Of a stretch of DNA of 64,000 nucleotides, positions 10,801-23,952 are shown piece after piece; the first letter of the stretch is position 1; each line of letters starts with the position of its first letter. Both the position numbers and the translations under genes were made by a program. Below the pieces are notes generated by a model. That model was not told the origin of the DNA, searched no databases, and worked only from the letters and a program-made list of their open reading frames with translations. The stretch spans positions 35,712,001-35,776,000 of the forward strand of contig NC_088330.1 in the NCBI RefSeq assembly GCF_036884655.1, given 5' to 3'. This stretch comes from Musa acuminata AAA Group. Its lineage: Eukaryota > Streptophyta > Magnoliopsida > Zingiberales > Musaceae.

Positions 10801-13800
10801 ATGTCGGGTATGGGGGATGGGTACGTGGGCACCGCCCAGGACGCGGTGCGGATACGGCGGCTGGAGAAGCAGCGCGAGGTTGAGCGCCGGAAGCTCGAGG
10901 AGCGGAAGAAGAACGCCTCCGCCGGCGGCCAGTCCGGTCTCCTCCAGTTCGGCTCCGGCACCTCAGAGGTATTATTTCCATCCGCTTAGCTTTTCCTCAA
11001 CCTCCTCCTTTGCATCTCCCTTAAGATGAACCCTTCGGTCTTCTGCCTTCCCGCTAATTAGGATTTCCCTCTCCTGTTATCATGAACGGCACCTTTTTTC
11101 CCTTTCGAGAAATCTGCAAAAGATCGGAGCATTAGGGTTTTGGTTTTCTTGGATTCCGATTTAATTGACGCAGAGTACATCTTTTACTCATATCTGAAGT
11201 CGGTTTTAGATTTTGTCATGGTTATGTTTGAAACTATAATCTATTGAAGGTGTCTGCATGTGATTATCGGCTGCGTTAGCATTCTATCATGTTGATGGAG
11301 ATCACGAAAGCAATTCTTCTTCATATTTATGAAAAAAAGATGTTGTTAATAAAACTAGAACTTGGTTACTTGCTCAAACCCTAAGAACCGAGGATAAAAA
11401 AACGTCACATAATCTACTTGTGTTTATAATATGTTTAAGATGGTTTAATGCATGCGTTTATATTGAAGTTCATGTCGTGGATAGGAGGACGGGTGGCAAC
11501 TGAAAAGAAAAAAGGGTAATGAAAGCTGGCTTTAGAAAAGGCTTCTCACCCTGCCGTTGCTTCATGGTTATAAGAGAGTGCTTCCTCACATTGGAAGGAA
11601 TATCTGGTTTATTACAGTCAGAGCCCAACAAGTTGAGAAGTTAGACTGGTAGCAACCACATAGGAGGTACTGAGATTGTTTACCTGATAGATAAGTGATC
11701 TGCTGTAACCTTGATATAAACATGACAAATGTCAAGCTCTGCAAAGAGTATATAGAGGGCTTGTGTTCAACCTGAATGAAGCTTTGCGGATCAGAAATAT
11801 CCAGCACTCTTTAGGGTTTATGATTTTGGCTAGTATGTGCTTACTCTATGCCACTTGAATAATCTTCACTTGGATGTTTGTGAATCATAGTGGTAAAATA
11901 TTCTGTTAAAATATTTCAATGATGACTGGTTCACCACCTGCAATTTTTTTTTCCATAGATAGTAAATGTTAAAGTTTTCGAAGTATTTCTTGGTCAGCTT
12001 AAAAGGTTCTTCATTCCTGATTCATTTTTTATTTGAATATACAATGGGTGCCAGATTCTGGAGACTGCATTTAAGAAGGAAACAATTGGTCTAGTAACCA
12101 GAGAACAATATGTTGAGAAGGTAATATCTAATAATTGGATTGCTCATTTGTTCATTTTTTATGTTGATATGCAACACATCCCAAAATTTTCATTTTGTTT
12201 TAAAGAGGGTCAATATACGTAACAAAATCGAGGAGGAAGAGAAGGAGAAGCTTCAAAAGATGCAGCAAGAGTGAGTTTAAGTCTTTGCACGATCATTTTA
12301 TTTCCTAAATGTCCTATTAAGTTAACATATTCTGTATATTCTGTCACAGGGAGGAAGAACTTCAGATGCAAAAACGGAAAAAGAGGAGGGTAAAGGGAGA
12401 TTCACGTTTGTCCTTCTTCGATGAAATTGATAATGGGAGTGATGAGGAAGACATGGAAAATAGTAAGTTCATGCTCTCTTGCATCTTCCAGTATGTGTGT
12501 TATTCTAGGTTTGAGGTGTCACATTGTCTGAGAACTCCTAGTTGCCTAAGTGAATGCAATCTATTCTGTATTTTTTTAGAAAAGAAAAAATGTATTTCTA
12601 TGCTGGATGTTTTCTTGTTCTTCCTTTTTTATTAGTCATTAGAGTCTTATTTGCAGTGTCTTAGACCGCTTTATGAACCTTCATCATGCACATCATTTTT
12701 CTTTAGTGTTGACAACGATTAGGATTGCAAACATTCCCAAAGCTTTTTTGTTTTGAATCCTTTTTTTTTGTTGGACTTACCCTTTTCATCTCCTATGCAC
12801 GCAACAAATGTATGCTCCTCAGTGCATCATGCACTTGTTTCCATCCTTTAGATCATTGTATTTTCCTAATTTTTGGATTTCCTTTGAACCCATTAACTTG
12901 GAGCACACGATTTTTTCCAAGCTTAAAGTGACAAATGTTTTAAATACTGGTCGAGTACAATTTTGACTTGTTAGACTAATATGGTACCAGTATATCATCC
13001 TTATCATTAAAATTTATAGAAAAATATTAATTAGAAAAATGAATACCGATAAATATTTAGTAGACCAGTAAATACTGGTTGGTACATGTTGGTCCAATAT
13101 ATGAAACCATGATTGTGACTGCAAGGTTTTAACTAAAGTACTTATATCTTGCTGTTGGTGTAAAAATGTATATCTTTGCTTCATGATATCAACTTTGATG
13201 TAACTACATAACTACATTTGTGTATGTCTAGGTGTAAAAATGTATACCTTGATGCTGTTTTCTCTTTCAAGTTCTTGGTTTCTGAATGTTACTTATATAG
13301 TGCAACTTGTGCATAAATTATATACTGTATATCAGAATAATGTGACAGCTGCAAAATGATATATTGACTAACTCTTATCTAATGCTCATCTATGTCAAAT
13401 TTAAAGACATTCCTATTTTGATTCTGACGTTGGTCCAGCCTATCACTATAGTTAGAATTTTTGCCTTGGCATGGTCACTATAGATTCTTGTCATTCTCCA
13501 GGTGTTCATGGTCTTCCCTTAAATCATATCAATTTCGTGCAAAGCAGTTAGCCTGTCAAATTGTCTTCCTTGGCAGTGTATCCAATTTTGTCCATAAAAT
13601 ACCAGTTGCTTTCCTGTATATGCTTAGCTAGTCATGGTTAAAGATAAAATGAGTCCGTGCTGAGTGATAATTGAAGCCCAAGTTAACTCTTTTGTCCCTG
13701 GCATACTACCAATGAAACAATACATGGGCTATGCTTCTATTCTGTTGGTCTTGATTGTACTTCTTAAAAAGTTATATTATCTTAGTTCTGATCCTATTGC

Positions 13801-15630
13801 TGAAAACTGTTCTGCCATTCAGAAGAGAACCATGATAAAAGGAAGTTTGGTTATGGGAATCTTGGGAAGGACCCAACTGTTGAAACAAGTTTTCTGCCCG
13901 ATAGGTATGGCATAATGTGTGGTTGAATTTGGTGAAATTTTAAGCGATACCAAAATATGTCTGTTTCAATTCTAGGTTGTTTTAAAACTTTGTGCCGGTG
14001 GCAAGGATAATCTTTCAGGGAGAGAGAAGCAGAGGAACAAGCAGAACGGGAACGATTACGGCGGCAGTGGCTGCATGAGCAGGAATTAATTAAAAGTATG
14101 TTGGGAGTTTGTCGCCATTGCTTTGTTAGGGTTGTTAATCCAAACATTAATGCTAAGCTGGTTTTATAATATTGCAGATGAGCCTCTAGAAATCACATAT
14201 AGTTACTGGGATGGTGCAGGGCACAGAAGGATTATCCAGGCAAGTTTAACACTATTAATCATAGATGATCTTTTTCAAGGTGTGCTATTAACCTGTGTAA
14301 AATTAACCATTAGGTTCGCAAAGGTGACACTATTGGAGAATTTCTCCGAGCTGTTCAGCAGCAACTTGCACCAGAGTTTCGAGAGATTCGAACAACATCA
14401 GTGGAGAACCTTCTTTATGTAAAAGAAGACCTGATCATACCTCATGTGTGTTTTTATGTCACAACCCTTCGTAGTTTACTATTGGTTTTAATTTAGTCTT
14501 TCGTCTAAATGTGGTCGATGAGTTAATTTTTGTGTTCTTATGTTTGTTTTTAAATTGACAGCAACACAGTTTTTATGAGTTAATTATCAACAAAGCAAGG
14601 GGCAAAAGTGGACCGGTAATGATCTTTCTTGCTATAACTGCAGTTTTGTTTTGTGACTTCTTTTTTCTCATTGATATTTTGGACTGTTGCTGCTGCTATT
14701 TTTATTTGTGCATCCTTTGTGAAGCCTTTTATACTGTTGTTTCATCTGTACTTTTTACAGCAGTATCACTCGTAAATCATTGTAATTTATATATGAGCTA
14801 CAATTTATTGATGGAGTTTTCCTTGTCATTGGCATAACTTGCTATCTGGTAGCACCCTTTTCATGTCATTGACTTCTTAACCCAACGATCATAAAGGTTG
14901 TCAGGATCAATTCTTGGGATGAGCTTTTCCATATTGTGTGAATAGTTGAAAGTTGAACAAAAAATATTGATCTTGCATGTATTGGTGCTTTTCCTGACAT
15001 TTTTAGGAAAAAAGGGTCCCTAATAACATGTTACATGAGGATTTTATTTATTTGTACTTTTCACTGATGAACAAAATATACTTTTGGCACCTTGAGATAT
15101 AGGAATTTATGATCTTAACTGTTTAACATTTGCAGCTTTTTCACTTTGATGTTCATGAGGATGTTCGAACCATTGCTGATGCAACCATCGAGAAAGATGA
15201 GGTGCAGTATACTTTCCTTTTGCCTCATTTAACTGTTTAGTGGGTAACTTATGGGATGATAGTCTGTTGATGTCATTGAAGTCGGGAGATTAATCTAATT
15301 TCAAGAAGTTTTGTAGACAATAGAAAGGCTTGATCATTCTTATGATAATGTTTTTCACCAATTTGCAGTCGCATGCTGGAAAAGTTGTCGAGAGACATTG
15401 GTACGAGAAGAATAAGCATATCTTCCCTGCATCGAGATGGGAGGTACCCCTCTTTGTTTAGCTAATATCTTGTGCTCATCATTGTTTAAGATTTCAGGGA
15501 AACTACTAAATTTCTTTATCGTGTTGGCTAATTTTTATGGCTCTTTTATCTATCTAACCGTGTAATTTTTTGTTTCTAGATATATGATCCTAGCAAAAAA
15601 TGGGAGCGGTATACCATCCATGGAGACTAA
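10801..15630 (+). CDS. XCT: XAP5 CIRCADIAN TIMEKEEPER (XCT/FAM50 family), 12 exons
   Basis: Exons are 10801-10968, 12055-12120, 12206-12270, 12350-12462, 13823-13904, 14019-14095, 14178-14239, 14314-14445, 14562-14615, 15136-15201, 15369-15443 and 15580-15630. They join in phase to 336 aa, the usual plant length. The protein starts [20 protein letters not shown], has a Lys/Glu-rich coiled-coil middle (about residues 60-130) with a basic KRKKRR stretch that may be a nuclear signal, and ends with the XAP5 domain from about residue 191 ([14 protein letters not shown] ... [11 protein letters not shown]). In Arabidopsis, XCT is a nuclear protein that affects the circadian clock, light responses and RNA processing. 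Intron 7 has a GC donor (CAG/GCAAGT); the others are GT-AG. Nothing suggests damage. The long introns 1 and 4 carry no other gene. Confidence 0.96.
12930..13115. repeat. Small AT-rich insertion-like block in XCT intron 4
   Basis: Between a string ending aaatactggtcgagtac and one containing ccagtaaatactggttgg lies an AT-rich stretch with taccagta / tactggtt halves in opposite orientation. It looks like the remains of a short dispersed element. No target-site duplication could be fixed, so this is only a suggestion. Confidence 0.3.
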
Positions 15631-16482
15631 GCTCTAAATTGGATTCGGATGCTGTGTGCTTTCACCCTATCTATCTTTGAAGCAACACTTGGAATCCCTT
15701 CTGTGTTGTTGACGTATTACCAACTCGGAACTGTGTCAAATCTGAAGCTATGTTAGACTTAGGTTCTTCGGAACTCTAAGATTTTTCAGATATTGTTGCT
15801 TGTCCTGAGTGTGGAATTCTTGTGATTGTGCTTGAATTCTTTGGAACTCTATGAACCAAAAGTATGCATTTGATACGAGTCCATTGCTGTCATTGGATCT
15901 CAAGCTTTTCCATTGCATGTTGGTTTCCAAGCTTCAATTCCATCTGTAATGGCTACCTGACCAGCTTCCTATGGATCCTTTCCTTTCCGTTTTGCAGCAG
16001 GAGATTGGTTCAATTGCTGGTGATTGGGTTGAGCCCAAAAAATCGTAAGATTCGGGTTTGGTTCAAGCTCATGTAATCCGTTAAAAACGTTTATAACGGT
16101 TGTTATTGGGTATACGTTTCGGTCCATAACGTGTTAAATGTTCCGATCCAAGGCCCAAAATTGCAAGTTATCTGACAGCCGCTATTTAGGACTGGCCTCG
16201 AAAAGTAACGCTTGAAGACTCGGGTTTGGTTAAACCCATTAAATCCGTTATAGGCATTTATGACGGCCGTTATTTCGGATGACAATAGGATCCGTGTTAG
16301 TATGCGAATTGCATAGTTGCATTTAACGGCATGTTTGGAAAGGATCCCCTGTCGTATGATCGTAAGGGAGGGTGCTTCTTAGTCTGGCATCTGTTCAGAC
16401 CTCTCGCATCACTCTCTTCTCGAGTCTCCATCGAACGGCTGCGGCCCGATTCCTCGATCGCCCCTCGCTCTCGCCGTTGGTC
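15631..16482. promoter_or_regulatory. XCT 3' UTR and TRAP-alpha promoter with site II elements and an imperfect duplication
   Basis: The XCT 3' UTR probably takes the first 300-400 bases. Closer to TRAP-alpha there is GGCCCA at 16152-16157 and AGCCCA at about 16032-16037. These are site II-type elements typical of plant housekeeping promoters, bound by TCP factors. A roughly 67-bp segment at about 16050-16117 (cgggtttggtt ... ccgttaaaaacg ... cgttattgg) recurs imperfectly at about 16217-16282. A near-palindrome, CCGTT-N12-AACGG, sits around 16079-16100. Confidence 0.5.
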
Positions 16483-19400
16483 ATGGCGATTAGGGTTTGC
16501 TCGTTCCTGATCGCGCTTCTCCTCCTCGCGTCTCCGCTCGTCCAAGGTATTCTCTTCGATGTCCTCGAACGATCCGATCTCGCGCTCATTGAATCCCGAT
16601 GTGTCTTTTTGGGGCTGGAACTCGTCGATCGGTGTTGTACTTGCTATTGTTACGACTGAGGGGCAATTTTTTGGACGCGGTTTGTTTGTTTGGTTCTGCG
16701 TAGGAGGTTGTTCTTGATTGCCTTGTTCTTCTCCCTTTTCTGGGTCTTTTAGTTGATCTGCACTCATGGATATTGTAGATCTGCAGGGATTATTGTTGTT
16801 ACCTTTATTCATCCCAGTGTGAATTACGGTTCTGTTTAGATGATCCATAGATCGGGATTTTTTCTAGGGAATGGATCCATGTTAAATTTGAAGGCTTATG
16901 TCCTTCGAGGAATTATACCATGGGAATTCCGATTGATTGGATATTTACTGTACACCATGAACGCTATGTTGGAAGTTCCTTGTGGGGTTTGAGAAGATTT
17001 AACTTTCCAACCGAGACGAAATGAATACAGGAGAAATGGATTAAAAAAAGGGGGCTTGTATCAATGATGACACAGAAAAGAAAAAAGGATGGACAGGTGA
17101 ACAGACATACTAAAGCAAGAACGAGAGGCGAGAGCTACAGAAAGCTACACCACTGTTTAGCCTCGATCCGAGCTGATATAAACACAAGCTCACTTTCTGG
17201 AAATATTTATGAAATTCTGCTACTTTGCTCTCTCCAGACATACCTACACTGGTAGGGAAAAAAAAAGCTTTCTGCAAAAGTTTTTAGGGCTCGTTGTGAC
17301 CAAAGAGATGCCCTGGGCCAATGTTTCTGGTTTATTGTCCATGGAATAAATATTTCTAGCATGAGCAGTGCTCTCTTCAAAAGGATCTGGGATGAGATTA
17401 TTTACAATTTTGTGGTGTTTATAAAACAACCATGTCTGAACTAAATCAGATGGTTCACTTTAATTGTCCTAGTTCATCTTAAGATATTCTTTCCCCTTTT
17501 CACTAATTGTTCATTGTTTAAGGTAGGATGCTGACGTGGATGCTCCTTATAATATAGTCACTTAACAAATAGAATTCCCCCCCCCCCTTGGACTGTATGA
17601 CTTAAAGATCATACTTTCAAGTTGCTCTTGAAGCCTTACTAGGTTAGATGTGTCTATGAGTGCTGATTTTCCTTTGCTGACTATCTATTCTCTGAATTCT
17701 GGCAGTTGCTAGATGCCAGTCAGATGAGGATGTTGCCGCAGCGGAAGTTGTTGAAGGAAGCGATCTTGGCATAGTTGGTGATGACACTCAAGTTTTTGAT
17801 GGAGCTCTGGATCCAGCTCCTGGAATAGATACGGTCTGTGTATTCCCAAAGAACACCGCTAAATGTAAGTACTACTTCTGGTAATAGCCAATTATTTCAA
17901 ATAGGAAAGTATCTAGTTTTCATTTTAACCACTGTACTATCTTTTTGTCCGTGCAGTAGTACCAGCAGGAGAAGAAACTGAACTACTGGTTGGCTTACAT
18001 AATGAGGGTGCATTCCTACTGCCTTTTTAAAATCTGAACCTAATTCAGCACTAAGTTTTTGCATTTCTATCCTCTTATTGACTTTTTTGCTTGTTTCATT
18101 ATTGTTGTGTACTCTTAATGCAGTACAGACTCGTAATTAAGATCTTCTGTATTGCCAGATTTGCTTTTTTACCACATTAAATTTTCTGGTTCTTGACAGT
18201 CTAACCAAATATAAGTTGCTATTGTCAATATATGCAGTGTATCTTTGATTTTCAGTTGTAATATTTTATAGTTCTCTTTCAATGATAAAACAATTGTTAT
18301 ATCTTCAGGCTACTCTAGATGAAGTAGCAGAAACAGGAACGAATTTGTTTCTATCTTATATTTATGTTATCAAGCATAAACTGGAAACTGTGAGTCGGAT
18401 ATGTAGATTTTTTATTTATTTTGATTTGCTGATGTTGTTTCCAGTTTCTCATCCTTTTTCCTGTGGTTATTTAGATTTTTCATATGAGGTAGCGGAAGCT
18501 GAGTAAACTACTTCCCATTATTTATCTTCTATTATCTGCTTTGTTTTGCAAGTGACACACAAAACAATGAATCTGACATATCACTGGTCTTTGTGCACAA
18601 CATCAGTATTCTCTATACAAGCCATAGGCATATTCTACCTTCAGCCATAATACTTTTTAGTCCTTGCTGCCATGTTATGATGTGTACATGCTCATTTTGA
18701 TAAGTTGTTGTCTCTGTGACAATTTAGCTGATTTTTGTTAGAGGTAAGGTTGCATACCGAGATTCCCTAGACCTTGCTTTTGTCCAAGCCTCTTGTATAA
18801 GCTTCCCTTCTTATTCAAACTGTTGTACTATATGCATATAATTGATGCTATCATCTGGAAAACATGCAGGTGAAGCAGCTTTAAAAGTGGTTGCTATACA
18901 TGCTAGCCTTCATCTCCCGTTTGATCATCACATGTTTGTGCAGAATCTTACTGTGCAGGTGTGTATCCATTTGGATGCCTGTTATGGACTTACAGCATGA
19001 TTGCTATATAGTGGGCATCACATACAATCCCCTCATGTGTTATCTCTGCTTAGCTGCATTTATCTTGGTCATGTTATCCATGGTTAAAAAAATATGCATA
19101 TTATCATGTATTGGCATCAAATTTTTTTTCATATGTTACCCCTGAACTTTTTCTCTGCCCTGTCCATAGATAGCTCAGAGAAGTATGAGTGCTATTTATC
19201 ATGTGTAACTGTGTACAGTTTTATTTGATTCATAGCTAGTATTCTGTACTTCTCAATGTTGACTGTAAGTGAGCATATAAATCAACTGGAAGTCGAACAA
19301 CATACATTTGAACTGACTGGAACAAGTTGTTACTGCTGTTGGATCACCATATGGTCAGGTTTTATTGATTCTTAGAGTAGTCTGCTTTATAAGGTTTGAA

Positions 19401-22279
19401 ATCTGTTTATTGCGGTCCATCCATAACTAAAGAAAATCCAGCACTAGAATCTAGATGAACTTAACAAATTAACAGTTATGTCATTCTATGCCATCTCTTG
19501 TCAGATTTTATGTTTCTGACCAATCCTAAATTGCTTTTGTCTTCTTTTTCTTGTTTGTGGATCTCGACAACTCATTGAGGTCTTTTGGATGAATATTTTA
19601 CCTAGATGATTAGATGATGGCTGAGAATTATAAGTAACCATCATTCGACTTAAATGGCATTTCTCTGCTTGTCATCACCTTGAAATGAAGCATCAACTTT
19701 GGAAAATAGCTTCTAACAAGCAGAATCAGCAATAACCCTTGGAAATTTTGGTTTTCTTAATTTTGGTCTACTTACAGGCTTACAACATGTAAAAGGTTTT
19801 TATGCAAATTTCATTATTAGTTCAAGTTAATTAGTCCTTGGATTTCTAGAGCGGATCTGTTGTCTTCTTCTAAGTCTTACTTCTACTCTGATGCTTTGGC
19901 TTGAAAATGCAAGTCATCATAATTTCTGAAAAGTTATATGCAGATTGCAGAAGTACTTGTTAAACATGTTCTACTTCAACAAGTTGGTAGCTTGGCAAAT
20001 TGATCCAAAGGACTTTGAAACTTCAAATTGGACTTCTTTTTCTGGCTGACAAATTTGTAGCTTCTTGCAAGTTATGATCAATGCAGGTTGTAGCATCATA
20101 CTTTAGTCAAGTCTTGTCTTCTAGTGATGTTATGAGCTACAATTTTTGGTTACTTGTTATGTTTGATTAACCCATTTCTGAATTTTCCCACAATTGAGGT
20201 GAGAATTAATTGAACTTGTAGTCAGCTGCTATTTTAGGAGAGCAATGGTTATCAGCTTGCCTTGTTGATGTCCTAACATCTTGTGAAGGACATGCTTTTG
20301 TTGCTACTATTTTATACATATTTTTTCCCTGTGATGAAAGTATTGGTCATTTGTTTTCTTGAATTTGTAATGTCAATTTTTTGTTGCCACATATATCATG
20401 AAACATATGCGTGTTTTTGGTCAGTCTTACATCACTTATGCTTCTTGTCCTTTATTTGGTATCCCAAATGGTGATGGTAAGTGTTTCTGTTAATATCTTA
20501 CTGCAGGAGTTCTATAATGCAACAGTACCTGTTTCTACTCAAGCTACCTTCCCATATGTATTTGCTGTTAGCAGATACTTGCAGGTGAGTGCTTCATTTA
20601 TGTGATTGAGATTTGAGATATTCTCAATAGTTTCATGCCTGTTGAGATACATGTTTCCTATGAGCCACTTATCTTTCTCTTACTACTGTATGTTTCTTAT
20701 GCAAATCCTTTATGCACTCAATGAGAGATTTGCTATGCAGCCTGGCTCTTTTGATTTAGTGGGAACGGTAGTCTATGAGATTGATCAGCAACCATATCAG
20801 AATTGTTTCTATAATGGCACCATTGAAGTTGTAGAAGCTGGAGGTCTTTTAACCATTGAGTCAGTTTTTCTTTTGACCCTTGGAGTCGCTCTGATTGGTC
20901 TTTTGGGATTCTGGGCATATGGTCAAATTCAACAGTTATCAAAGGTACTTTAATTATTTGATCATTTGCTGTGAACCTTTAATTGGTTACAAGATTTTAT
21001 TGATTAGATAATTAATGCTGCTAAATTGCATCTTTCTAGCATATTTTTCATATTGAAGTATAGAATAACTGAAGCCGTTGCAAGTGTACCTCTGCTGAGT
21101 TTCAAGTTTCACATAAAGTTTGAACTCTTCTTGTACATATCCATTTGATAAGTTTGGTTTCTTAGTGCAAGAAACTATTTTCGGCATCTATTTTTAAACT
21201 AGGGTCTAGTATTGTTGTTATAGTAGTGGATCAAGTCAAGAGTATGCCAAAATAATTAATGGAAGTAAACAAGGGTTAAAATTATTTTGAAATTATGTTG
21301 TCAAGGGCCATTTGGTAGACACTGTATGAAATGTATTTTTTAAATATGGAGGAGTTGACCAATTGCTACCAAAGCCTCTGAGAGTTCAATTTAATCAATC
21401 ATACCTTACCAGAATAAGATATGTATGCATGTATATCCTAGATGCAGGTGAGTTACATTTTTTAAATTGTATGTTTAATTGTGAAATAATAGTGGCATCC
21501 TTTTTCACTTCTAAGAAATTACTTTTTAAGTCAGTACCTTAATGTATTTGAAGATTGTTACACAACTATTTCCTGAATTGCAACAAAAACCTAGAAGCCA
21601 TTGCCTGGATGACATGCAATTTGTAGAGCTTAGTTAATCCAAAGACAGTACCAGTCCCAAAATTCACCTTTTATTTTATTCGGCTCTGGTGTGTAGCTCA
21701 AGGATGCAAATATGTAACTAGAAAAAAAATATGAACACCTTTTTCTTTCTGAGAATGGTCTCTATCCTGAGCACCAAGCGCATGTTGCCCTTGTTCATTC
21801 TTTATCTTCTGTTAGTTTATAGTTGACATCTTTGAGATCAATTCCTGTTGACCATTTCAAGCTTAAAATCTAGTTGAGAAATGCAACTTTTATGTTCTCA
21901 TGCTCATGCTATTTCATCATGCAAATTTAAACCATCTTTGTTTGTTTCTTTGTGTGTTTTCTTCCATGCAGAAGACAAAGAGATCTCCGAAGGTGGAAGT
22001 AGGCACCAAAACCACAGATGCCGACATGGATGAGTGGTTGCAGGTAAATATTAATTTGCTGCAATCGGAGGATGTTTACTTGTGTTGTCCTCTTATTGCT
22101 TTAACATTTTATTGAAATTACTCTGGTTCATGGATTTTGTATAATTTTTCCAGCTGTGTTCTTTGCTTTTAAGTTTGATTCGTATGTTCTTTCACCATTC
22201 TACACAACTCAACTTCGTCTTTTTTGTTCAGGGAACTGCTTATGCGCAGTCATTGTCAAAATCAAAGAAAAAGAAGTAG
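16483..22279 (+). CDS. Translocon-associated protein subunit alpha (TRAP-alpha/SSR1), 8 exons
   Basis: Exons 16483-16546, 17706-17864, 17957-18007, 18870-18958, 20507-20584, 20741-20944, 21972-22043 and 22232-22279 join in phase to 254 aa. Residues 1-21 form a signal peptide (SFLIALLLLASPLVQ). An acidic stretch follows (about 25-60), then a luminal beta-sandwich with N-glycosylation sequons at about N117 (NLT), N125 (NAT) and N172 (NGT). A single membrane span lies at about residues 189-209 (VFLLTLGVALIGLLGFWAYG), and the tail is basic and cytosolic, ending KSKKKK. TRAP-alpha is part of the ER complex that assists Sec61-dependent translocation. Length and topology match the plant family. Introns are large (up to about 1.5 kb) and empty. 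The gene is intact. Confidence 0.96.
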
Positions 22280-23349
22280 ATTGAGGTATTCTTCTTGGTA
22301 GTGAATCTTTCTGGGGGAGCAAGACGAGGCAGCTTATCTGACAAGTTGTAGATTCCGGGTTCAGTAAAAAAAATCTGGACGTACTTCTTACTTCAGTTTA
22401 GAATCATCCTGCAACCTTTTATTTCGTTACTCGGTGACATCTGATCCTCCTCTGCCATACAAGAACATATTTCGAAACCTCAATTTTGACTGGGTTTAAT
22501 TTTGTACACTTTTGATATTATTGCTTTTGCTATAGAAACAAATTATTCCAATTATTTACTCTTTTTTACTTGTATCACGATCAAAAGCATCATCCTTCTT
22601 TTTCTCAGTTTTAGTCATAGTTATTAGAACCAAATAAAAAAAATAAAAAATTGGACCACTAATCAGTCTAGTCCACTTGTTGCATTAGTTTTTGTTAGAG
22701 AATAAATGCACTTCACTTGAATATTTTTATTTATCTAAATGGTATCTACAACCATTTAAATTAGAGTTAATAAGGGAAGAAAGAGCTTCTTTTCATCTTA
22801 TCCTTTCCTTCTGTAGTTCTCTCCCGTGTCCTTTGTTCGTCTCCTCTCTTCGTCCAGCCTTGCGTTCTTTTAGCTTTTGTTCGTGTCTAATCCGATTGGT
22901 TACGGTCTTAAATATACATCCAGTGATCCCATGACTTGTATAACGAATCCAATCCCATCCTAATATCGGGTGTGGATCTGTGCAGTTTCGGATCTCCAGT
23001 GGAACCCGTTCTCATTTCCCCTGCCGACAAGACCTCTCTCTTTTTGTCTCTTTTCTCGAAGAGGCGTCGATAAGACCAACTATTAACACACAGTATGAAG
23101 CTTTTAGGGTAAAGATGGAACTTAGCTGATCTGACGGTCACAGTTTCGCGACCGTTCCGTCTTGGCGGTTAGATCTACTTTCTTCGATTCGCCTCGGAGG
23201 CCCCGCTCCAAATCACGGTACGCTTAACACGCCGAAAGCGACGCCTCGACGAGCATCGGTGAGACGGGGAGCGGATTTCGTTTCTTCTCTCTCTTAGCGT
23301 GAGGGTTAAGGTTCCCTCGGTGATCTCTGGGTTGGCTTCCACCGCTTCG
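22280..23349 (+). promoter_or_regulatory. TRAP-alpha 3' region and leader/promoter of the cold-shock gene
   Basis: The TRAP-alpha 3' UTR probably ends within the first 300 bases. The rest shows no coding signal. An AT-rich part (22560-22780) is followed by a GC-richer, pyrimidine-rich leader (22790-23340) ending just before the cold-shock ATG. The frame is open from about 23299 but has no ATG before 23350, so 23350 is the start. Confidence 0.45.
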
Positions 23350-23952
23350 ATGGAGCAGGCGAACGACCGATCGAGGGGAACGGTGAAGTGGTTCAACAAC
23401 ACCAAGGGGTTCGGTTTCATCTCGCCGGACGACGGCGGGGAGGACCTCTTCGTCCACCAGTCCTCCATCAAGGCTGAAGGATACCGTACCCTGACTGAGG
23501 GGGAGATCGTCGAGTTCATGGTCACCGAGGGCGACGACGGCCGCATCAAGGCCGTCGACGTCACCGGTCCCGACGGATCCAACGTCCAGGGGGGCGGCGG
23601 CGGCGGCGGCGACGGTCGGAGAGAAGGGTTTGGAGGTGGCCGTGGCGGCGGATCCTGGGGAGGGGGGTACGGTGGTGGGAGGGGAAGGGGCGGCGGAAGC
23701 TATGGTGGTGGCGGAGCTTGTTATAATTGCGGTGAGACTGGGCATTTTGCCAAAGATTGTCACCAGGGTAGTGGCGGTGGCGGTGCTGCTTGCTATAATT
23801 GTGGTGAGATGGGACATCTTGCCAGAGATTGCTCCCAGGGAGGAGGCAGTGGCGGCAGAAGGTACGGTGGGGGAGGCGGTGGGACTGACCGGTCTTGTTA
23901 CAATTGTGGTGAGATGGGGCATATTGCTAGGGAATGCCCTGGCAAGGTCTGA
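23350..23952 (+). CDS. Cold-shock domain / glycine-rich protein with three CCHC zinc knuckles
   Basis: This is an intronless 200-aa ORF. The N-terminal cold-shock domain spans about residues 9-76 and has RNP1 (KGFGFI, 19-24) and RNP2 (LFVHQ, 33-37). A Gly-rich linker rich in GGG/RGG follows. Three CX2CX4HX4C zinc knuckles begin at about residues 124, 148 and 183 ([14 protein letters not shown] and close variants), separated by Gly/Ser-rich spacers. Plant homologues (Arabidopsis CSP2/GRP2 type, wheat WCSP1) bind RNA or single-stranded DNA, melt secondary structure and act in cold response and development, in nucleus and cytoplasm. The ORF is much more GC-rich than its flanks, and its repetitive Gly codons explain the long false ORFs on the opposite strand. 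The number of knuckles varies between paralogues, so the exact orthologue cannot be named. Confidence 0.96.
   Translation: MEQANDRSRGTVKWFNNTKGFGFISPDDGGEDLFVHQSSIKAEGYRTLTEGEIVEFMVTEGDDGRIKAVDVTGPDGSNVQGGGGGGGDGRREGFGGGRGGGSWGGGYGGGRGRGGGSYGGGGACYNCGETGHFAKDCHQGSGGGGAACYNCGEMGHLARDCSQGGGSGGRRYGGGGGGTDRSCYNCGEMGHIARECPGKV

Noticed and set aside
16297..16848. 183-aa minus-strand ORF
   Set aside because: It overlaps TRAP-alpha exon 1 and its first intron in antisense, is low-complexity and has no splice or domain support.
23224..23922. 232-aa minus-strand ORF
   Set aside because: It is the reverse reading of the GC-rich, Gly-codon-rich cold-shock gene, with Ser/Thr/Ala low complexity and no domain.
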